A DNA stretch of 64,000 nt. Origin: Ctenosaura bakeri (Eukaryota > Chordata > Lepidosauria > Squamata > Iguanidae). Position numbers and translations under genes: made by a program. Of this stretch, positions 10,261-21,910 are shown in pieces. Location of the stretch: positions 310,001 to 374,000 of the forward strand of contig CAOLHI010001485.1 in the NCBI GenBank assembly GCA_948474755.1. Reading direction: 5' to 3'. Positions within the stretch are counted from its first letter, which is position 1; each line of letters opens with the position of its first letter. The notes beneath the pieces are model-generated. The model saw nothing but the letters and a program-made list of their open reading frames with translations. It did no database searches and was not told where the DNA came from.

Positions 10261-13200
10261 CATGGGCTAAACTGTTTCCATGGCCAGCTGAGATTCCTTT
10301 CATGGAATATTGCAGGATGGCAGGGGAAACTGGCAGATCCAGCCTTCTTGGATTTTATAAACAACCATGATTTAATCTTGTTACAAGAGACTTGGACTAG
10401 GGAAGACATATTTCTAAATGGCTTCACAGCATAGTCGCTGGAAGCAAATCCAAGTTCCAAAGGAGGATGACCAAAAGGTGGATTAGCATTACTGATCTCC
10501 ACAAATATCCATGTTATTAATATCAGATTTGACCCCCTGGCTAACATTGCAAATGCTCTGCTTATTAAATTCAAGTGGGCATGGTTATTTGTTATAAATG
10601 CTTATCTTCCACCGCAATGCCAAAATAAATTGGTGAAGGATACATGGCATAAACTGGAAGACTACATTGGCAATTTAATTTCCCTGTACCCGGAAGCCTT
10701 TGTTTTAATGGCTGGGGACTTTAATGCTAGAACAGGGCAAAATGAGGAAGACTTATATTCACATTTCCAGATACCTCAGCCTGTAATGGATGAGGCTCTG
10801 AAGTTGCCAATTAGACAATCTAAGGATAAGGGTTGTAACTATGCTGGGCTATGTCTTATACAAATGATTAACCAGCTGAATTTTGTAATTGTAAATGGAG
10901 GTGTTGATGGTGATAAAAATGGTGAGTTTACATTTCTATGTAGCCTAGGGGCATCCACAATTGATTATTTTATGGTTTACTAAGCACGGTCTCCAGATGT
11001 ACTGTAGAAAAGGGTATTGATAGTGATCATTTGCCCTTAGTTTTATATTTAAATTGTGATCTTCAAATGACATATGCAGAACAAAATCCAGTGTTAGATA
11101 TTGAAATAAGAGCCCCTCATGTTAGATGGTCTCCTAAGCTGGAGAATGATGTAAAGGAGCTATTATACTCAGATAGGTGTCTTCATAAACTAAATGTTCT
11201 GCTGTCAGCAAACTGCACAGAAATTGTGCCTGGAGAGTTTCAAGAACTGAGTCTGGATTTAGAAAGCTTCTTAATGCAAAAATGCCTGACCAAGAAATAT
11301 GCCTCCCCAAATAAGTCAAAACACTGGTTTGATAAGGAATGTATTGTAATGAAGCAAGCGCTTGTTGAAAAATATAAAACTCAAAAGAGAAAAACTTGCT
11401 AACAATACCTTCAGAATGGTTTCAGTTAAAGAGGAAATATAAAAAACTAATTAAGATTAAAAAAAAAAACAGGCTCAGAGAGAGTCCTGGGGAGATTTAA
11501 TTAAAGCAGCCAGGGAGAAGGATATAATAACCTTTTGGAGAATGGTTGCTAGGGGGTGGCCTAACTCTTCAGTCAACATGGAATATTATATTCCTGTAAG
11601 TTCATGGGAAACCCACTTAAGTAAGATATATGAAATAGGGAAAAATGGTCCCCAGAACAAAAGGGACAATATATGTAACTACCCTGAATGGCGTCCTGTA
11701 ACAGCCTTGGAAATTAAGAGTCTTATTTCCAAACTTAAAAGCGGCAAGGCCCCAGGAAATGACAACATTCCACCTGAAGTATTCAAATCTAACATAGACT
11801 GGTGGGCACCTGTGCTGGCTGCACTATTTACAAGCATTAACCATTCAGCATGCATCCCTGAATATTGGGGGGCTGGCTATTATTATCCCAATCTATAAAG
11901 AAGGGGAATGGACAGATCCAGCAAACTATAGACCTACCAGCTTACTAAATATCATCAGTAAGCTATATGCTAGCCATTTACTAGAAAAATTACAAGATTG
12001 GCTAGAACAGGAAAATATACTTAATGACGAACAGGCTGGATTCAGGAGCAGGTGTTCTATTGTAGACCGTGCATTAGTCTTGCAACATCTTGTAGACAAG
12101 TATACAGCATCTTCTGGGGGGACACTTTATGATGCCTTTGTTGATTTCAAACCACCCTTTGATCTTATTTCAAGAGACAAATTGTGGGAAAAGTTTGAGG
12201 ATACTAATATTGATCGCCAGCTGCTTTCTCTCATTCATGGTCTATATGAAAATACTCGTCTGAGAGTGAGATGCAGCACTGCAGGCCATTTGACTGGGCC
12301 TATTCCCACTTTTAAGGGAGTTAAACAGGGTTGTGTATTAGCACCAACTCTGTTTAATTTTTACGTTAATTCCTTGATCAAAAGCTTAGCAAAGGTGCGC
12401 TCCCACCACCCCAATTTGTCAAATAGACTTCTGTCAATATTGCTTTATGCAGACGATGCAGTGCTGTTATCATTGACAAGTGTTGGATTAAGGCGTTTGC
12501 TCAGGGCCTTGGATAGCAATTGTAAAAATGAACAATTGCAAATCAATTATGATAAAACTAACGTGGTTGTGTTTTCCAGGAAGAGGACAAAGTATGAATG
12601 GCAAATAAATCACCATAAAATTGGGCAGGTGACCTCCTATAAACACTTAGGAATAATTTTTCACTCTCATGGAACCTGGAGGGTACATTCAAAATGTGCA
12701 ATTACAAATGTGCAGAGAACTGTGAAGGCACTCCTCTCCTTCTTTTATAACAAGGGAGAGCAGCACATTCCCTCAGCAATCCAGGTTTTTAGGGCCAAGG
12801 TGATATCCCAGATGTTATATGGCTCAGAAATATGGGCACCAGATCACTTTGATCCTCTGGAAGCTGTGCAGACTAAATTCCTGAAGGCAATATTTGGCAT
12901 CCTGAGCTGTGTCTGAAATGCAACTATCCGCTTAGAAGCAGGACAAATCTCTGTGGAGGCCTGCATATGGTTACATAAATTTCATTTCTGGTTAAAGATT
13001 ATGTTTGCACCAGTTGGACAGCCTCCACTTATATTAACCGATTCTTATCAATCAAGTGGAAAAAGTCATTAATTATGAAATTACAAACCTTAGGCCATTC
13101 AATGACCATTCAAACCCTAGGGTATACCAAAGCTAAAATAGCTATCTCACAGACAATTCAAGACACTGAATTTCAACATCATCTAGGCCAAATGGCATTA

Positions 13201-13592
13201 TATCCAGCTCTTAGGAATAATAGAAGGCCATTTATACTCCCAAATTATTTGATAGATCTGACCATTCCTAAATTCAGAAAGGCATTTACACTAACCAGAT
13301 TCAATGTTTTACCATCCGCATTACTGGAAGGTAGATATAAAAAGATCCCTTACAGTAAGCGGGCTTGCCCATGTGGGATTGGAGAAGTAGAGACAATGGT
13401 TCATGTCCTACTTCACTGCAATTTTTACCAAGATCTAAGATTTATATAACCCCAATCATACAAAAGATTCCAGGTAGGCCTGAGGAATTTTATTCAGACT
13501 ATCTTCTGTCATACTGGAATCCCAAGGTCACAACTACAGTGGCAAGCTTTTGTGCAGCAGCCATTAAGCACCGAAAACAGTTAATGAATTAA
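10261..13592 (+). pseudogene. LINE ORF2: AP endonuclease plus reverse transcriptase, inactivated
   Basis: This enzyme would nick the target and copy the LINE RNA into DNA. The endonuclease spans about 10291-11100, with FLSWNIAGW, LLQETWT, LMAGDFNARTG, STIDYF and, after a frameshift near 10985-11020, SDHLPL (11022 on). The reverse transcriptase follows: SGKAPGNDNIPPEVF (near 11735), a frameshift near 11870 (a G run), then NYRPTSLLN, QAGFRSRCS, GVKQGCVLAPTLFNFY and the catalytic YADD (12446-12457). After a stop at 12914-12916 and another frameshift, the C-terminal region has CPCGIGEVETMVHVLLHC (near 13360), a Cys/His motif of I-group LINEs. In-frame stops at 10430-10432 and about 10468 also interrupt it. 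I see no RNase H domain, which fits Vingi. Confidence 0.8.
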
Positions 13593-13940
13593 TATTTTTA
13601 TATTCTTTGCAGATGGGTTTGCTGTTCTTCTCCCATGGTAGCTGTGTATTTGTTTATTTTTCAAATATTTGAATTTTAGCTCTGTCTATTTGTTGCTAAT
13701 GTCAGTTATATTTTATGATAGAAGCTTTTATCAGTATTTTAATAAATTTTAACACAACTCATAGATAAGTTGTTTTAAATCTTATAATTTTAAATTTTAC
13801 AATTCTAACTCCACTTCCCTTGTTGTTGATTGTATTTTATGGTCAATGCTTTTAACAACTTTTTAATGGAATCTACTACTATTTTAACTGTGCCTTATTG
13901 TTCTAAATTGTAACTTCTGCTGGCTCTTTGCCGTAATAAA

Positions 13941-13960
13941 TGAAATGAATGAATGAATGA
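13941..13960 (+). repeat. TGAA/GAAT-repeat tail of the LINE
   Basis: A short tandem of TGAA units ends the element directly before the right target duplication. Simple-repeat 3' tails instead of poly(A) are usual for I/Vingi-type LINEs. Confidence 0.75.
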
Positions 13961-13972
13961 CCTCAGAGTATG

Positions 13973-14881
13973 GTCAGGATTGTAACACAGAAGCTAAGAG
14001 AGGCTGCAGCAGTTTGCTTTTGCCTGAGTCTACTGGAAAGGGCCCTTTCCTTTCCTCAAACCCCTGTTGAGCTAATTAAGTGCAAACTGCTTTGGCACTT
14101 TAAATTCAGTTTGCAGCAATTTAAGTAAGCTGAGGACACAGAAGGAAAGTGGGAGAAGGAAAAAGAAACTTGGGCATTTTAAAGGCAACTGAAAAAGTGG
14201 GACAACAGGATTAATTAGGACTGTCCCTGGCAAACTGGGACAGTTGGAGGATATATATTTATAGTGATTTAATTTCTGCACTAGCCTGAAATGTCATGAT
14301 ATAGGACAGAATAAAAATGGTTTTAAATATAAATTAATAAAACAACAATCTCTTCCTTTTTACATTTCTTGTTTGCTTGTTTTTTAAAAAGCCATGTCAC
14401 TGACCAAAGAGAAGCATTCCAAGGATTCACACTGCAAGCTTTACAAAACAGTCCTTTAATCAACCGTACATAACATGAAGCATTTGTCATTGCCTCTCTG
14501 AAACCCTACCTATCTAACCGAATAATTCTATACCTGGTTGTGGTTTTCAGGAGCATGGAGGCAGCAAGCAGAGTGTCAGCTGCATGGTGCTGCGTACATT
14601 TTACATACAGGGTATGCTAGGAACAGACATAGAGCTCAGAAAAATTATTTTTTTATTACAGTTCTTAGAACTACCAGCCAGCATGGTGAGTTGTTAGGGG
14701 ATTCTGGGAGTTTTGTTTCCTGAAGGGAATTATCTAAACTTTGGTCAGATCTGCAGTAGCAAAGAGGAGAGAAAGTGCCTGAGCTAGTCAATAGGAGTGC
14801 CACATGCAGTAATAGCCCATCCCCTGCATAGGCTGTCCAGTGCTTTTGCTTCCTGCTTTCCCCAGCAATCTGTGTGACTAA
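13973..14881. other. Unassigned spacer
   Basis: No gene recognised. A weak fold-back of the ACTACAACTC family may lie near 14627-14720 (TTCTTAGAACTACCAGCC ... GGGGATTCTGGGAG). Confidence 0.35.
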
Positions 14882-15070
14882 GGGCCTTTCCTCACTACAC
14901 TGTTATAGTGTTATCATTCCACTTTCAATATCCTGTGGAATTCTGGAGTTTGTAGTTTCCTGAGGCCAAAGAACTCTCTGGCTGAGAATTCTGAATGTCC
15001 CTCCCTAAACTGCACACCCCAGGATTCCATAAAATGTTAAAAGAGGAATATAATAATCTATTGTGGAATT
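14882..15070. mobile_element. Fold-back MITE, copy 1 (right end decayed)
   Basis: Begins GGCCTTTCCTCACTACACTG and contains the family hallmarks CATTCCACTTTCAA and TTCTGGAGTTTGTAGTTTCC, then ACCCCAGGATTCCATAA and a degenerate right end. The family is a palindrome: each element reads nearly the same on both strands. Confidence 0.75.
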
Positions 15071-15358
15071 AGCCACAATCTGGAGAAACTGAACAAGTAG
15101 AATAAGCCCTTGACAGCCTCCCTCTACACCGTCTCTCCATTGTTCAGCACTTAAATCACTCGGATTTAGCCCTTTAGCTATTGCCTCACCATTGATCAGC
15201 ATGGGAACAACATCTGGACAAAGGTTGCAAAGCCCTGACATTTGATTCTCCAGTCAAATAGCACTATGCTAGATGCAATGTGTCTGCTCTGGGGGGTGGG
15301 GGGAGACCAATTCATTTTAATAAGACTTCCTCTAACATTTATGTGTGAATGCAGCCTT

Positions 15359-15525
15359 GGGCCATTTCCACACTAGACTGCTATAGTGCTATTATTCCAC
15401 TTTCAACATCCTATGGAATCCTGGGGTTTGCAGTTTAGGGAGGGGCCTAAACTGCAAACCCCAGGATTCTATAGGATGTGGAAAGTGGAATAATAGCACT
15501 ATAACAGTCTAGTGTGGAAATGGCC
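15359..15525. mobile_element. Fold-back MITE, copy 2 (complete, short form)
   Basis: Left arm GGCCATTTCCACACTAGACT... and right arm ...AGTCTAGTGTGGAAATGGCC mirror each other, with TATTATTCCACTTTC against GAAAGTGGAATAATA inside. No coding capacity. Confidence 0.85.
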
Positions 15526-15728
15526 TTGGTTGCTGCACATAGCAGAAACATCGCAGACACCTATTAGTTAGTGGAACAAATCTGATGATACGTTTATCAC
15601 ATTTTGTACAGAGATGCTCTGCCAAACTGTAAGAGATGTCTATTGGTTAAAATGTGATTTTCTTCACTCATGTATCTTGCATTTAGTGTCCTTTGTTCTG
15701 TTCATGGTCATTGGTAAACATGACTTAA

Positions 15729-15949
15729 GAGAACCAGCATGGTGTAGTGGTTTGAGTGTTGCACTAGGACTCTGGGAGGCCAGGGTTTGAATTCCTGTTC
15801 GGCCATAAAAACCTACTGCATGACCTTGGACCTCTCAGCCTCAGAGGAAAACAAGGACAAATCCCTTCTGAAGAAATTCTGCCAAGAAAGTAGGCTCATC
15901 TTGAGGTCTTTATAAGTCAGAAATGAATTGAAGGCACACAACAACCACA
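15729..15949 (+). mobile_element. tRNA-derived SINE (ACA-tail type), complete
   Basis: The 5' end (GAACCAGCATGGTGTAGTGG) matches a tRNA-like A box, and GGTTTGAATTC near 15784 is a B box of the RNA polymerase III promoter. A conserved body (CTCTCAGCCTCAGAGGAAAA) leads to a tail GAAGGCACACAACAACC. Flanking duplications AAACATGACTTAA (15716-15728) and AAACATGAGTTTAA (15950-15963) are near-identical, as expected after LINE-driven insertion. Confidence 0.85.
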
Positions 15950-16059
15950 AAACATGAGTTTAATTTGGAGATCTGACCACCGAGGCAATTATCTCTGAGG
16001 GACTCCTATTATGGGAGGAAAAGCAGATCAATCACAGGGAATACACAATTTCTTGAATA

Positions 16060-16423
16060 CAGTCATCCCTGCACATCTGCTAGGGTTAGGGGCACAGGAC
16101 ACCTGTGAATGTGGAAAAACCGTGAATAACTCTATGCCCTCCCAAACCATATTTAACACACAAAAACACACTGTGGATTCCTTTGAGGCATCAGGGTTAC
16201 TTCACAAGGCAGAAATGGGTGGCTGGTGGGGCTTACTGCCACCTCCATTGCTGCCCCACACCATTTTTAAGAGGGACTTACAAGCCTTGTTTGCAGTTTC
16301 TCAGTCTCATGAGGCTTGCAGTTCTTATTAAAAATGGCATAGGGAGGCACAGAGGTGACAACAAATAATCCATGAATAATCAAACCCGCAAAAGTGAAAC
16401 TTGCAGATGTAGAGGGCTGACTG
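16060..16423. mobile_element. Tigger-like MITE (Tc1/mariner superfamily)
   Basis: Inverted ends CAGTCATCCCTGCACATCTG at 16060 and CAGATGTAGAGGGCTGACTG ending at 16423 are flanked by TA on both sides (16058-16059 and 16424-16425). Subterminal parts (CTAGGGTTAGGGG; AAACCCGCAAAAGTGAAAC) are typical of short Tigger derivatives. No transposase frame. Confidence 0.85.
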
Positions 16424-16425
16424 TA

Positions 16426-17572
16426 TTTCATTTGACCTTACCTTGCCAATTAGTGACACTGATTTCCTACCTTGTCTTGAAGAGCTGTGTACCTCATGTT
16501 GGAAGACTGTGAAGTATTTGTCATTGGCTGATATCTTAAATGGACATTCTGCTTTAATGCAGAAAATTCTAAATCATTTCACATTGTCTTCCACACAAGA
16601 ATGAACGCAAGAGGAAGAAAGCAGAGCTCACTTCTCTCCTGCAAAGAATTTGTGTAAAGAAGACTGACCAAGAAGGGGGAAGGTAAAGTTCTTACTGAAC
16701 TAAGCAACCTGCCATGAAAGGCTTTCATCAACTTTATTAAAGGAGGAGGGGGAAGAAAAGGTAAAATAACTTTCTGTGTTGTTTAATTAAAGATGCATAG
16801 CTGTGGAATTAGAAATTTGCAGGAGCTTCAGATTCAATTTTAACTGGCTTCAAAAACAGGCTCTCTGCATACAATGATTTACTGCTACTGTCACCAGAAT
16901 AGGAACGTAGATGAAAATGAGCACATGCTATAGTCTAGAATGCAAAATGGGCTTGGAATGAAGATCTGTGCTTTGGTTCAGCTTTGGGAAATGTGATAGG
17001 AGTATCAATTTCCCTAAGCCATTCCTTTCCATTTTCCATTTGTGGTCTTTGAGCTAACACTATTGAAAGGTTCTGCATGTGGGAAAGGCAAGACTGTGTA
17101 GGGCCTGGAGGTGCAGATCCACAGTATAACACATTAATGGAGAACATGAGGCCCCCTAGATATTGTTGATCTGTAATTCCTATCATCCTTCATCCTTGGT
17201 GCAACATCTGGTGGGCTACAACATCCCCATCCTTACTATAGCAGTCAGCTAACATATAGGGGCTCCAGAATTGTTTCAAAGTGAGGGGGTTTGACACTGG
17301 CAAACAGGTTGTTATTCATTTTGTCTGCTTTGGAGGTGCTTGAAATGAGAGGGCAAATTACTTTTCTCGTCCATTATTACTGAAACATCCTAAAATAGGG
17401 AGACTGATACAAGCACAATGTTGTATGGAGAAGGGCCATGTGGTCAGTTTAGCTTACTCTCGAGTAAGTGTGCATAGAGTAGGGTTGCAGGCAGGCTTTC
17501 TTATTCCTAGGAGGACTGAATGACAAGAGCCATCTTGATATTTCTTATACCTGATTATTCAGTATACAGACA
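16426..17572. other. Intergenic stretch without a recognised gene
   Basis: No domain-bearing frame. Around 17150-17225 there is a decayed segment (GCAACATCTGGTGGGCTACA) resembling the hAT-type repeat described at 53036-53140. Confidence 0.35.
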
Positions 17573-17607
17573 GCCCTTCACATTGCTGGTTTCACTTTGG
17601 CGGATGT
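17573..17607 (+). mobile_element. Half Tigger-like MITE (left end only)
   Basis: CAGACAGCCCTTCACATTGC then TGGTTTCACTTTGGCGGAT match the Tigger-like left end, preceded by TA. The element stops abruptly where the next fold-back MITE half begins. Confidence 0.6.
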
Positions 17608-17662
17608 TAGGATCTTGAAAGTGGAATAATAGTGCTATAACAGTCTAGCGCGGAAATGGTCT
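17608..17662. mobile_element. Fold-back MITE, copy 3 (right half only)
   Basis: GAAAGTGGAATAATAGTGCT then AACAGTCTAGCGCGGAAATGG is the right arm of the family. The left arm is missing and replaced by the Tigger fragment. Confidence 0.75.
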
Positions 17663-18231
17663 TAGAGAGGCTGCAGGCTTCTCTTGCCCCTTCCTCCAAG
17701 GTCCATGACACTAAAAACAAAAAAGTCTTGCGTCACCTTCAAGGTTAACCAATAATACCCTCCTACATTACACAGATGAAAACTGGGACATGTGTGGCCA
17801 TGCAACATCAGGAGTGTGATTGAGATGGCAAAAATCATTACCTAGGAAGAGTACACAAGCTAGGAGAGGCTGCAGCAGTGTGCTTTTGTCTGAGCCTATT
17901 GGGAAGGGCAAGATTCTGCTCCCTACTCCTCTCTCCCCACTGCTGAGTTAATTGAGTACAAACTATTTTTGCATTTTGAACTCAGTTTACAATGACTGAA
18001 GTAAACTGAAGATGAAAGGGGGAAGTGGCAGAAAGAGAGAGATGCAGCTGAAAAAGTGGGATAACAATCAGGAGTGTTCCTGTCAAATTAAGACAGTTTG
18101 AGGTTGTGCAGTTGTATTATTGTCATTGACCAGAGCCACTTTAGCCTTATGTGGTAGATTATATATATAGAGAGAAGGGAGAGATAAGCTTTGATCATGA
18201 AATGTTTCTCTCAGATACTTGGGTACTCTTT

Positions 18232-18431
18232 GGGCCTTTCTGCACTACATTGTTATAGTGCTATTATTCCACTTTCAACATCCTGTGGAATTCTGGGGTT
18301 TGTAGTTTCCTGAGGCCAAAGAGCTCTCTGGCTAAGAATTCTAAATGCCCCTCCCTAAACTGCAAACCCCAGGATTCCATAGGATGTTGAAAGTGGAATA
18401 ATAGCACTGTGACAGTGTAGTGTGGAAGGAC
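18232..18431. mobile_element. Fold-back MITE, copy 4 (complete, long form)
   Basis: Left arm GGGCCTTTCTGCACTACATT..., central segment CCTGAGGCCAAAGAGCTCTC, right arm ...CAGTGTAGTGTGGAAGGAC. The long form has an extra central block that copy 2 lacks. Confidence 0.85.
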
Positions 18432-19105
18432 TTTTTGAAACAGCTCTGTGGGCAGGCTTTCTATAAAGTGGCTGGATGAAGATGATGGGTGTTTTAGTCC
18501 CAAACCTCTGAAGGGCACTGGGTAGGGGAAGGCTGCCATAGATGATTTCTATGACCCAGCCAACTGCTGAGGGTATCCAGTTATTCTGGTTCTTAGAACC
18601 ATCATTCCATGGAGGTTGTTCCATGTCATTGCCCTTTAGCTACTGTAACATGTAAGCCTGTGCTTGACAGCAAGTTAAATCATCCTTGGTGTTTTTGATT
18701 ATAGTTTCACATGAGTTGCTGCTGAACCTTTCTGTTTATTCTTGTTTGCAAATGATAGAAAGCACAGAGGGTTTTATCATACGAGGCAGGTACATCACAG
18801 TTACAGCAGGATAATAGTGTCTTTGGCATAGTTCCTCTTTTGTTCTCCTGGCGGAAGACCATTTGGAAAGTGTTTCTTTTACAAAGGAGATCACTAATGG
18901 ATTGATTGTGGTTAAAGTAATTTTGATTTACCTGCCTTGTGTGATAAAACCCAAAGTCTGCTTCGAGTGTGAATCACTAGCCCTTGGGATTTAGTGCACT
19001 CTAGAACTGAATCACTCACTCCTTCATTTAGTGTTACAACTTCTTATCTTTATGGAACTCTCATTATTTCATTTGTAACAAGAGTTTGCTACCTTTTGGA
19101 GACTA
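18432..19105. other. Intergenic stretch without a recognised gene
   Basis: Nothing recognised. Confidence 0.35.
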
Positions 19106-19164
19106 TTGTTGCTGTTGTTGTGTGCCTTCAAATCATTTCTGCTTATGGCAACCCTAAGGCAAAT
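19106..19164 (-). mobile_element. 3' end of a tRNA-derived SINE, minus strand
   Basis: TTGTTGCTGTTGTTGTGTGC then CTTCAAATCATTTCTGCTTA is the complement of the SINE tail (...GACTTGAAGGCACACAACAAC). The 5' tRNA part is missing. Confidence 0.7.
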
Positions 19165-19210
19165 GTATGATAATAGAGCTTTGTGAATATAAGACACAGC
19201 ACAAAACATG

Positions 19211-19290
19211 GAAAAATTACTTTTGCGAACTGCAACTCCCATAACCCTCTGATGCAGTTATGGAAATTGTAGTGTACAAAAGTAATTTGC
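19211..19290. repeat. Fold-back repeat of the AAGTAACTTT/ACTACAACTC family
   Basis: Left arm (AATTACTTTTGCGAACTGCA, then CTCCCATAA) and right arm (TTATGGAAATTGTAG, then ACAAAAGTAATTTGC) are inverted copies separated by a short loop, about 33 bp each. It looks like a small non-autonomous DNA transposon; related pieces lie near 53610-53720 and 57700-57760. Confidence 0.6.
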
Positions 19291-20117
19291 TGAACTCTGG
19301 TAGATTGTTCCTTCTATGCATTGTTCCATATCAAACATGACTTGTAGTACAATGTGATGATTTTTTCCCTTTTCATCTGTCAGAAATATCATTATAACTT
19401 AATATTAAAAACTGTGCTTAGATATGCAGCAGCAAGTACTTTTCTTCATATTTAAAAAAGAATCCGAGTCTATGTCTTAAGTATATTATCAGAGAATGCA
19501 AAAAAGGTTTCCCAGCTCTAAATTCTTTCTTGCATGGTGAAGATGGTATGTGTCTTATTTTGTTGCACTGAATTCAAGTAAAAATCAGCAGGGGGAATGC
19601 ACCATTATACAGCATCAATGGGAGCATGCAGAGTTACCTATAGGTGACACAGAAAGAGCTGGGTGGGGAGGCTGCATATTGTGGTTGATTCATAAAGGAT
19701 GTCCCACAATTTCTGGTATAGAAAGGCTGTCAGAGACTGATCTTTCTCCACAGATTTCAGTGCCAAAAATAGAATTGCTTTTATCACTCTCTGTTTCCTG
19801 AGTTTGACTCATCCAGTGACTTTGATGTTCCATTACTAGCTCTGATGATGCCAGTTGTCCCTCCCACCACCCTGATGCTGGATCATAAAAAAGTATGCAA
19901 CTGAAGGCAACATGGAGGTCAGACAGTTTATTTCCCTTGACTCTAGCAAAATTTTCCTCACCCAGATATAGCTTGCAGTTGTCAGATGCACTGAATAAGT
20001 GTACCTGTCATCCATCAAAAGCCTTCCTACGTGGAAGCTCCCATACAGGATTCTTCCCTATAGAAAGTGATGAGGCACACTCTTGGAGCCCAACTTTTGG
20101 ACATCTTATAATCTACA

Positions 20118-20201
20118 GCCGTTTCTGCACTAGCCTGTTATAGTGCTATTGTTCCAGTTTCAACATCCTATGGAATCCTGGGGTTTGTAGTTTAGGGAGG
20201 G
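20118..20201. mobile_element. Fold-back MITE, copy 5 (left half only)
   Basis: GCCGTTTCTGCACTAGCCTG then ATTGTTCCAGTTTCAACATC and TTTGTAGTTTAGGGAGGGA, after which the homology stops. Confidence 0.75.
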
Positions 20202-20597
20202 AGTGTGAGAGTGCAGATTCTTAGATCTAGGAAAGTTGTAAAAATTAAGGTTATAGAAATTTCACCTCCACTTCTGCCATTCCTCATTTCTCAACCTCCT
20301 TTGCTAACCTCTTACTTTATTCAGACCTTCACCTGTAAAATTACTACATGCCATACACATGAAAGTGATGAACAATCCACCTAGCATCTATACAACCACA
20401 CTTTCCAACTGCCCCAATTTAACAAGGACAGTCCCAATTAATTGTCTACCATACCACTTTTCCAGCTGCTTTTAAAACATCCCAGTTTCTCTCTCTTCGT
20501 CCTGCTTTGCCTCTCTGTCCTGCTCTTACTTCAGTTGCTGCATACTGAATTCAACCTCCCCAGATAATTTAATGCTCAACAGGGGTGGAGGAGAGGG

Positions 20598-21400
20598 TGT
20601 TACCTCAAAAAGTAGGTGCCACAAATGCCACCCCATGATGTCAATACCTCCTTGCAGAAGTGGGAATGAATTAGCTCAAAAAGGAGGCTTGCAAGAGGGG
20701 GTTAACTTAACGAGACCTTTCCTACCAGTGTTAACAGGCTCACGCAGGAAAAGAACCAGCCAAAGATTCAAAAGTAAGCTAAAAGTGTGTTTTTATTGGG
20801 GGGACTTCATGCATGCATGCACACAAAATACAAACAGTCAAACATTCACACAAGAGCTAACTGAAGGAGAAAGAAAGGGGAAAAGTATGTATAGAGAGGC
20901 TGAAGGATTTGGGGGGATTTATAATTACCAGTCCAGAAGAGTAGTGAAAAGCAGAAATGTGTTTTGGCTTAAGTAGGACCTAATTCTCATTCAGGAGCCA
21001 GATGGACAGAGCGACAGGTAGACCTTTGAGAGACTGCACTGGGCATCCTGAAATAAGGCATATTGTACCCAAAAACTGGTTGGTGGGAGTGGAAGGAATG
21101 TGCAGTTTCAGGTGTGGAAGTTGCAACCCAGACAATAGACTATCAACCCACTAATGTTTGCAGTGTTTGGATAACAAAGACATAATGTGTGTTGTAATAG
21201 CTGTCTGTTGTGGGTGCTATGAAGCAAGTGGAAGGAGTCCAAGTGCCCAGGGGATGGGTATCTGTCAATCAGTGTCCTGGTGGGCTTTTCCCAATTGTGT
21301 TCCCTGGAAAGACATTCAGCTTCTACTTAAGCCAATCATCCACAGGAACAACAGCTACTGTCTGGCAAATGACCTAATTTCACCTAGAGGGTGTTAAGGC
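20598..21400 (-). mobile_element. LTR-like segment, minus orientation (boundaries approximate)
   Basis: The segment starts TGTTACC, like the two mapped solo LTRs. It shares an ordered set of matches with 25240-25560: TTAGCTCAAA.GAGGC, GATTCAAAAGTAAGC, a TTTTTATT (AATAAA on the minus strand), ACTAACTGAAGG and ATTTACCAGT. This suggests two copies of one LTR family. I could not identify the far end or a target duplication. Confidence 0.4.
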
Positions 21401-21439
21401 TGACTAGCCTCTCTTTGTCACATTTACAGTCAGATTTCT

Positions 21440-21910
21440 TCCCTCACTCAGTGTGATGAACCTGATTGGAGGGGGTCTTGACAACAGAGCCTCCTTGACA
21501 ACTGAGACTGTTTAAGCTGATTGGCTGGTGAAATGGAAACTTGGATAGCCCAGGGCTGGTGGAAAGAGGGAAATAATGGATTTTAACTGCCTGATGTGTG
21601 CTTTGAAGAGGAGTGTGATTTGTGGTGTGTTTGGGAGAGGATGGAGATTTGAAGAGCTCTGTGGGAGAGAGAACTGAGAAACTGGGTGTATGAGGGATTG
21701 TGAATGAACTGAAAGAGAGAAAGAGAGAAGAATGGTGTGCTGTTTATAAACATTTAGATAGAAGACACATTTAAAGCAACAGTGTTACAATAAATGTTTG
21801 AAGTTCTGTGTTCCTTAAAACAGTTTCACAGAGTCTTATTTTGAACCTTGGAATATACACGCTACCAATAATATCACCTTGACCTTAGTGCCAACAGTAC
21901 CACAGTCTTG
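21440..21910 (+). mobile_element. Possible LTR-like segment, plus orientation
   Basis: A TTTATAAA core near 21743 is followed by AATAAA (about 21789) and a GT/T-rich stretch, the layout of an LTR promoter and processing signal. Ends and target duplication are not resolved; it may be unrelated sequence. Confidence 0.25.

Larger units (their letters stand above)
5261..13959 (+). mobile_element. Probably full-length Vingi/I-like LINE, interrupted by a pogo transposon
   Basis: The element is flanked by 13-bp duplications that differ at one base, ACCTCAGAGTGTG (5248-5260) and ACCTCAGAGTATG (13960-13972). It starts with a GC-rich leader holding AAGATGGCGG and ends in a TGAA-repeat tail. Between these are ORF1 (7897-10134), ORF2 with AP endonuclease and reverse transcriptase (10261-13592) and a 3' UTR of about 370 bp. 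A 2.1-kb pogo element is inserted at 5583-7706, so the LINE itself is about 6.6 kb. Both ORFs carry several stops and frameshifts, so the copy is dead. Clade assignment is from ORF2 features: an APE-type endonuclease, an RT with YADD, and a C-terminal CPCG...ET..HVL.HC motif. I favour Vingi within the I group, but R4-like or other I-group families are possible. Confidence 0.8.

Noticed and set aside
15729..15800. tRNA gene-like A and B boxes
   Set aside because: They belong to a full SINE with tail and target duplications and lie in a degenerate tRNA fold, so not a functional tRNA gene.
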